Part shown: piece by piece, positions 57,789 through 64,000 of the stretch
Position numbering within the stretch: position 1 is the stretch's first letter
How the letters are laid out: every line of letters starts with the position of its first letter
Origin: Chromobotia macracanthus
Lineage: Eukaryota > Chordata > Actinopteri > Cypriniformes > Botiidae
DNA: 64,000 nt
Assembly: GCA_036877525.1 (NCBI GenBank)
Contig: JAZGTH010000157.1
Location: 238,121-302,120, forward strand
Direction of reading: 5' to 3'
Position numbers and translations under genes: made by a program
The notes under the pieces: generated by a model
Database searches by the model: none
Told to the model about the DNA's origin: nothing
Seen by the model: only the letters and a program-made list of their open reading frames with translations

Positions 57789-59336
57789 GTTTTAGAGGAA
57801 TAGTTTACCCAAAAACAATCTTCAATCATTTCTTTAATCAAAAATCCTCATGCCATCCTCACCCTCATGCCATTTCAATGCTGTATGTCTTTCTTAAAAG
57901 AAGATAACACAAAAGAAGATATTTTGAAGTGTGTTGGTAACAACAGTGGCACCCACTGACCCACTTTATATAGACACAAAATGTCTCTATACAAATAATA
58001 AAATAAAAAATTAATAGTAATAAAAATTTGTGTGTCACAAAATGAAAGCGCCACAAGCCAACCCACATTATGGACTGCAGGGGTGCAGGTACAGGCAGGC
58101 GAGGCATGCTTTTGTACTACAGCTTCCCTGCCTCCGTAGCCTTCCGGATGCCACCCCTGTCAACAGAGACTGGCAGCATTGAAGCTTACTGACAAGGAAA
58201 CCATATTGTGAAGAATACACATATGGGGATCACCCAGGGGAATCACTACATATGGGGCACCTAACACAGTACAAGGGTTGACTGTGCGCATACACACAAT
58301 TACTGGGCCTGGTGTGAGGCTCCTCCGCAGAGCCTTTTTACTGATGGGTGCTGGAGGAATCTCAAGCAGGGAAGCATCACAAACAAAAACACCACGTATG
58401 TCCTCCCGCCCACTATCTAGTTGGCCCTAACACATGGGAGGACACAAGCTCCACCCTGAGGTTGTAAAACCTTGTGAAGGTGTAAGGTGTCACCCAGCCC
58501 ACAGCTCTGCAGATGCCTGCTAGCGAGGTGCCGTGCACTAACAAGGAGAGGCAACACCCCTGGTTAAGTGAGCCCTCACTTCCAGGGGGCATGGCACACA
58601 CTGGGAATGGTATGTCAAGGCGATGGCTTCCACTAACCAGTGGGCCAGCCTCTGCTTGGAAACAGCTGACTTCCAAAGCAGACAAAGAGCTAATCCAAGC
58701 TCATGAAGCTCAGAGTACAGTTCACGTAAATACGCAGGGCATGAACAAGACACAACAAGGAAAGGGCTGGGTCTGCCTCCTCCACAGGCAGCACTTGCAG
58801 GTTCACCACCTGGTCCTTGAAAGGCATGGTGAGAACCTTGGGCACATATTTGCCTTAACTGACTCAAGCGGCTCGATAAGAGCTCCCCGTAGACCGGAAA
58901 GGACTACGGAGAAAAGAAGCGTGAGAACTGCTGATTGCACAGTTGCAGATGCTAGGGAACTTAGAGGAGTAGCGAACACTTGGCTCCAAAGCATAAATGT
59001 GAATTACCACAAGTTGCAGCCGGCCTTATATACCCGCTTCCGGGTAAGCCATGGCTCGGCCTGCAACTCTTTTGCCAAATGCTCACTGGTTCTGTCCTCT
59101 CGGGCCAATGTTCATTGGTGCATTTTTCTACTACTCAAAGGTGACAAGGGCTCTCATACAAGACCCCATACATCAGTACATTTACGTAATGTCGAATGTG
59201 ACTAATTGAACCACTGAGACATTTATCAAAATATCTTTTTTTGTGTAAGAAGCAAAAAAGTCTTACAGGTCTGGAATGACATGAGGGTGAGTAAATGATG
59301 AAAATATGTTATTTTTGAGTGAATAATTCCTTTAAA
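57789..59336. mobile_element. Inverted-repeat element (MITE) opened by a DIRS fragment
   Basis: The left end reads tttagaggaatagtttaccc and runs on to cctcatgccat. The right end (59275-59336) is its imperfect complement (atgacatgagggtgagtaaa, then gaataattcctttaa). These ends belong to a very common cyprinid-type small element normally only a few hundred bases long. Here the halves are about 1.1 kb further apart because a DIRS relic sits between them. The interior shows the family's ordinary words next to each end (gtatgtctttctt at 57883, its counterpart near 59250). Confidence 0.75.
58070..59206 (-). mobile_element. Internally deleted DIRS retrotransposon with tyrosine-recombinase remnant
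   Basis: On the minus strand, two overlapping frames (58538-58867 and 58413-58685) together read as the end of a tyrosine recombinase of DIRS type: SKQRLAHWLVEAIALTYHSQ, the HLTR box with its catalytic Arg, and the last helix TFTRFYNLRVE with the catalytic Tyr. A frameshift lies between HLTR and the Tyr part, near 58545. The right 350 bases (to gtcgaatgtgacta near 59205) resemble the element's terminal region. gag, reverse transcriptase and methylase parts are missing, so an internal deletion joined the end of the recombinase to the upstream terminal region. Left limit is uncertain. It cannot move by itself. Confidence 0.82.
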
Positions 59337-62223
59337 TTAATTTAAATATATAATATATATAATAACTTATTGTGAAAAATGATTAGTATTCACAAGTAAA
59401 TAATATGCAAATAAAATAAAAAAACAAAAAAAACAATCAAACAGCTGAATAATAAATTTAAATTAATATTATGTGACACACATACATTATATCTAAGAAA
59501 AATGTTGAATTTGCAAATTGATGTATTTACAATCAGTATATTGTATTTTTCTACCATAAAAGTTCATAATCCAGACACTACCAAATCATATACAAAAACT
59601 GATATCAAATTGATCAGATACGTACTCAAAATTTAATCATAGCACTTATATTATTTATTGATTAGTACTTAATATTAGTACTTATTATTATTATTATTTA
59701 TTATATATAAATATGATTAAATATAATATACATAATGAGTAATATTAGTGTTTTTCAAACATGAATATAAAAAGAAAAAGATGGGAATTTTTTAAATACT
59801 TATGAAAGAGAGTGTTTAGTATTGCATTGAAGTGATGTTACCTTTGACTGAGCATCTGTTTCTCTGTGGTGCACTCTTTAGCTTCTTAGCAATTATAGAA
59901 TTTACCAGACAGCAACTATTACAAGAATCTGTCGAATGTCCTCTAGTCAGCACTGTACCACCAAATAAGCATGTCACAAACAAACTTTTAGTACTAGTAA
60001 TAATTATATAATATAATAGTAATAATTAGTACTAGTATTGTTATTGTATTGTGTATTTAATCAGTTTTACAAATTAGATTGGAGATTGGATAGAACTGGA
60101 GCTGAAGGAACACACACACCCACAACACACCCATTTTATCCTACACCCTGCAATTTTTTGGCAAATGTTAAATACTATTTGCTGCTGCTAAATACTTTTG
60201 GGTGCTAAATACTTAAACTGTACATAGTCATTTTTAACACTTATGTTAACACATATCTCTGTTTCACCAGGATCACTCTGGAACAGAACTGTGTGCTGAT
60301 CGGCGCTGCACTGGGACTTACTATGTCCATTGTCTGCCCCAGTAATCATTGTACTGTCTTCTGGCTGTCTGCACATGTTTGCACTTTATGTATAAATTAT
60401 CGTAGCCTTGTAGTTCTGTGTTGTTTCTGTGTTTGTGTAGTACACCTGATCCTAACTTTTTTACCAAGTATGAGAGTAAGGGTCCCTATTATGCGTTTTC
60501 ACTTTTTTAACATTAGTGTGTAATGTTGCTGTTTGAATGTTTTCCTAAACTATAATTTCTGGAACATGCTCTAAGCGGATAGACACAGACTGGAAACAGA
60601 GTTGTTGTAGTAATGTAAAATATGTAAAAAAAAATGTGTTTTTTAAACAATTTATAATCATAAAAGGCTGATATATAAATTCCACATGAGAAAATGATCT
60701 CTCAGGGCTGATGTTATTGGTTATTATTTAAGGGCTGATGTTTATTGGTTTCTTTGCTGGATAATAGAAAAATGAATTGACATAGATGCATGGCTGAGTA
60801 CAGCAAATACAAGTTTACCACACTGAATTTAGTTCTTTGCTAAACCTAAATTAAGTTGACCTGAGCAAATTAATGTCCTTGACAAGGCAGGCAGTCTATG
60901 GATGAAGGAATGGTGAATGAGTAAAGGACAAATACATGATTTCAAATCTTTATACACACAGAGCCTTTCAGCTAATCCTTGACTGTAACTGCTGGCAAAA
61001 TGATTAATGCTAATGATGCCACTAAGCATACTTACAACAACATTTAGTTTCCTTAGCTTTTCATTATTTGTTTATAATTTCCTTGTAAAGAAATAAAGTC
61101 TCTGAACATGTAACATATATATAGTCCTCAAATCTGATGCAGGAAATGTCCAAAAGTTAGTATAAGGACCAGAACACAGTGCTGAAAAGCTTTACTGTCT
61201 TAATAGTACAAGTGTTTGACTTAACTGGGGCCCAGGTGAGAAGCAGAAAGTTTGTGCTGACCATCCTGCTAGCTGCCTTGATAGGTCACACACTGGATTC
61301 ATTAGTCACAATTACAGGGTTTGTTTCCTGCCAGAATATCAATATGTAACAGCTGTTAGCTACCCATAGATGATCTAAGTAACTTGTAAATATGCCGATC
61401 ATTAGGGTCCACCCATATAAAATTGGCATGAATATAGTGACAGTACTGGTTCACCAGGAACTGGAGATTAATCTTTATACTGCACGCAGGAAGGAGGGAT
61501 CACCAAGCCTATAGGTCGGACAAATACTTTGAGAGAACTGTGGACGGAAGAGTTAAGTGTACCCTTATAATACACTTATGCAAATGTTTTGCACTCGACT
61601 AAAATTCATAGTGCTTAAAGGCTCCTCTAGGCACATTTCATCTCCTTTGCTCTACGATGGGAAAATTAAAAAAACATGTTAAAGTAAAAATACAGAATGT
61701 TTTAAGAAATTGATGAAATTTATTTATTTAGCAGATGAGTTATAGCACACAAGCAGTAATCAAATTTACACAAGCCATCAATAAATAAATAGATCATCAA
61801 TAAATAGTAAAGAAGACATCAATAATATTAGCAATTGGAGGGCAATACAAAGTTAAAAAGTAAAAAGAAGCATAAGGGTATAAAATATGAAGTGCAGCAG
61901 AAAGAGACTTAAGAACAAATTCCAGTTGCAGAAGCAGTTACCAGTAGCTTCTGTGCCCTCTGTTTTAATATTTTCATGGATGACACGTTTAAATTCTAAC
62001 CAACTGTTTTAAGAACAGCGACAAGCACTTCAAATCAGCATTTCCTGTTAAATGGTACCCAACAGCTCAAATTATAAATCACTATTAATATTGTAAATCA
62101 TAGTGAGTAATTTGAACACTGCTCTATCCTTGATAGTGAAATAGATTTTCTGAGTCAGTTCTAATAATCATCGCCATAATAATAATAATTATAATAATTA
62201 GACTCATGGGGATAAGAATTTAA
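59337..62223. other. AT-rich intergenic stretch
   Basis: Mostly AT-rich sequence with several simple TA/ATT runs (59340-59370, 59680-59740). At 60273-60345 a GC-richer piece looks exon-like (see findings) and is followed by text resembling a LINE 3' UTR. At 61725-61760 a tagcagatgagtta word recalls a dispersed repeat seen elsewhere in the window. No gene could be assigned. Confidence 0.5.
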
Positions 62224-62295
62224 ATTGCCAGTAGAATTGCCAGTAGAATTGCCAGTAGAATTGCCAATAGAATTGCCAGTAGAATTGCCAGTAGA
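62224..62295. repeat. Six-copy 12-base tandem repeat at a gene's 3' end
   Basis: The unit attgccagtaga is repeated six times with one base difference (attgccaataga in copy 4). It ends two bases before the stop codon of the channel gene on the minus strand, so it is the very start of that gene's 3' UTR. Confidence 0.95.
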
Positions 62296-62297
62296 GT

Positions 62298-63275
62298 TTA
62301 TACCTTGGTTAATTGCAACCGCATTTTCACTGTCCCAGAAATCAATCTTTTGGGCTTACAAATATCAGCTTTGGAAACAGTAATAGCAATAATTAGGATG
62401 TAAATTATGTATATGAACAAAAAAACACAAAAACAGATTTTGTCCAGACGCTCTACAAACGCTTCTTTGCTCCTTGTCGCCTTCTCTTTTTGGTTTGTGT
62501 TTTCCAGAAAGTTCACTATCTTCTGGAGTAAAGACAGACCACCAGACTTTGTTGTTGCAATCACATCGGAATCTGTTACTGTAAACCATAACATTTTATC
62601 TCTGTATCTATCTTCAATTAAAATTTAAGTAACTTGTTTTTTGTTGATTTGCATTATAAAACTTCACTGTTTGCAGTTATTTCTTACCGCTTTCTTGATC
62701 TAGGCTGTGCTGTGATCCATCATGTTGTGTTTTGGTCAGAATGGAATCATCTGAAGCCAGACGTGTTAACACTATGGATATTAGCATGCTCAGCACCAAT
62801 GAGACCATACAGAAACAAAAGTGATAATCTATTGAATAGAAACCAGAGCAGTGTTTTTTGTGCATAAACGATCCTTTGTACAAGTGTTCACATTTATGGT
62901 ATAGTAATAGTATAAAGAAGTATATGCTGTTGTCATTTTCACAGACACTAATTCATGTTGATCAAACTTGCCACCTTATGATTAGTCATGTCAAGATTTT
63001 GCATCAGCCAAAAGGCCACTGGTTCTAGCATGGTTTATGATCAATAATGGAGTTTTTCACTTACGGAGAAGAGGGCTACATTTTCCACCACTCGGCAAAT
63101 GATCGTTGAGGATGAGGAGGAACATGGTGAAGCTCAGGACCAAAGTGACCTTAAGACCATTGCGTTCTCCTCCTTGAACCGGGAGAGCAAAGCTCACCAG
63201 GTCAGCCACCATTATCAATACACTGGGAAGGATCAGGGTCACAATAGCACTGAAGGGATTAATAGACAGAGTGAC
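62298..63275 (-). CDS. Cys-loop ligand-gated ion channel, 5-HT3 type, 3' part
   Basis: Pentameric neurotransmitter-gated channels have four membrane helices per subunit. Three exons on the minus strand (63065-63275, 62688-62828, 62298-62578) join in frame and code for 210 residues containing all four. M1 is IVTLILPSVLIMVADLVSFA. The short link PVQGGER keeps the Glu next to M2 that favours cations. M2 is LKVTLVLSFTMFLLILNDHL, M3 is YHFCFCMVSLVLSMLISIVL, and the large loop is followed by M4 (ICFCVFLFIYIIYILIIAI) and a short tail. Helix order and the exon cuts resemble 5-HT3 and zinc-activated channel (ZACN) genes. The extracellular, ligand-binding exons were not found in the remaining 700 bases and probably lie beyond the window edge. 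The exact member is undecided. Confidence 0.82.
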
Positions 63276-64000
63276 CTTTACAGGTCACAGGACAGAATAT
63301 TAATTTTACATAATTTTTGCAGTCTTACCTTTAACTATGCAGAATCCAAAATTTGTATGTGTATAATGATAATGAAATTTGTATAATGATGTACACATAA
63401 ATCTACAAAATAAACATTTAGAAAATACAGTTTTTAATATTTACTTCAAATATTTATATGCAGCTATAAATGTTATACTACTTAGTCTGACTACTACTTA
63501 TGTTTAATATAATATATTACAAAAACGTTTTTACACTCGCATGAGGTGCTTTTAGGCAATTCTAACGATTCCAATATTTCGCAAAACTGCAATGGGTATT
63601 TTTGCATTTAAAGGCTCATTCAGGACTACTTTAAGGCTGTTGCCGCTGGTTGTTTTATTCTCTTTGGGTTAAAGGCTGGGCATACCGCATTAATTTTATT
63701 CCGTGGTTCCCCCAGAACATGATTGTGAATCCCAGGAGGGTAATTGGGCTCATTTTGCTTGATGAGGTGAGCAAAATTACTGATCTGAGCCTTAATATTC
63801 AGCAGCTGAAAAAGGTGACTGTGATTTGGGGAGGCACAGGTAGATGTAATTACTCAGGCTAGAGCTCCCTTAACAAGGTGGCTTTATGCCTTGAAGTTTC
63901 ATTTTTTCTGAAACCTGGTGAGTCAGGTGAGTCAATTTTATTTTAATTTTTCCTGTGGGAAAGACCCAAAGAGCTGCGTACTTGGGTCTGTGCTGTCCTC
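63276..64000. other. Upstream part of the channel gene, exons not resolved
   Basis: This should be intron of the channel gene. A plus-strand frame at 63650-63862 (70 codons) is GC-richer than the flanks, but neither strand of it gave a recognisable channel or other domain. Near 63900-64000 a doubled ggtgagtca word and a GC-rich edge may belong to a repeat. Confidence 0.35.

Overview
The window is nuclear DNA of a ray-finned fish, very likely a teleost. It holds spliced vertebrate genes with GT-AG introns and a dense load of the Tc1/mariner elements, small inverted-repeat elements and DIRS elements typical of fish genomes. The repeat families recall otophysan fishes such as cyprinids, but that is judged from memory of repeat families and not proven here.

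Layout: 1-1816 is a tandem minisatellite cut by the window edge, followed by about 5 kb of non-coding DNA. Then come fam104a/VCF1 (minus, 7305-11548), hid1 (plus, 13124-27942, 19 coding exons, all joined in frame), an otopetrin proton channel best called otop2 (minus, 29473-32945, 6 coding exons), ush1g (plus, 34949-39203, 3 coding exons), and amn (minus, 41066-42496, the whole protein in one exon). Next is a decayed TVP23-family gene (plus, 43954-47035). A gene-poor stretch follows with two nested transposon sites (53514-56221 and 57789-59336). Last is the 3' half of a Cys-loop ligand-gated channel of the 5-HT3 type (minus, 62298-63275), whose upstream exons were not found.

The hid1-otop-ush1g block matches the conserved neighbourhood on human 17q25 (HID1-OTOP3-OTOP2-USH1G), but only one otopetrin gene lies here. 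otop2 and ush1g are head to head, as in human. The genes do not form one pathway. HID1 acts at the trans-Golgi in secretory granule formation, OTOP2 is a proton channel, USH1G is a hair-cell scaffold, AMN is the membrane anchor of the cubilin receptor, and VCF1 is a nuclear cofactor of p97/VCP.

I found no undescribed molecular system. The points most worth following are the TVP23 pseudogene reconstructed from four broken exons, the intronless amn, two element-inside-element insertions, a perfect 38-bp palindrome just after a hid1 splice donor, and the single otopetrin between hid1 and ush1g. Exon limits were placed by hand from splice signals, reading-frame continuity and recalled family sequences; no alignment was run.
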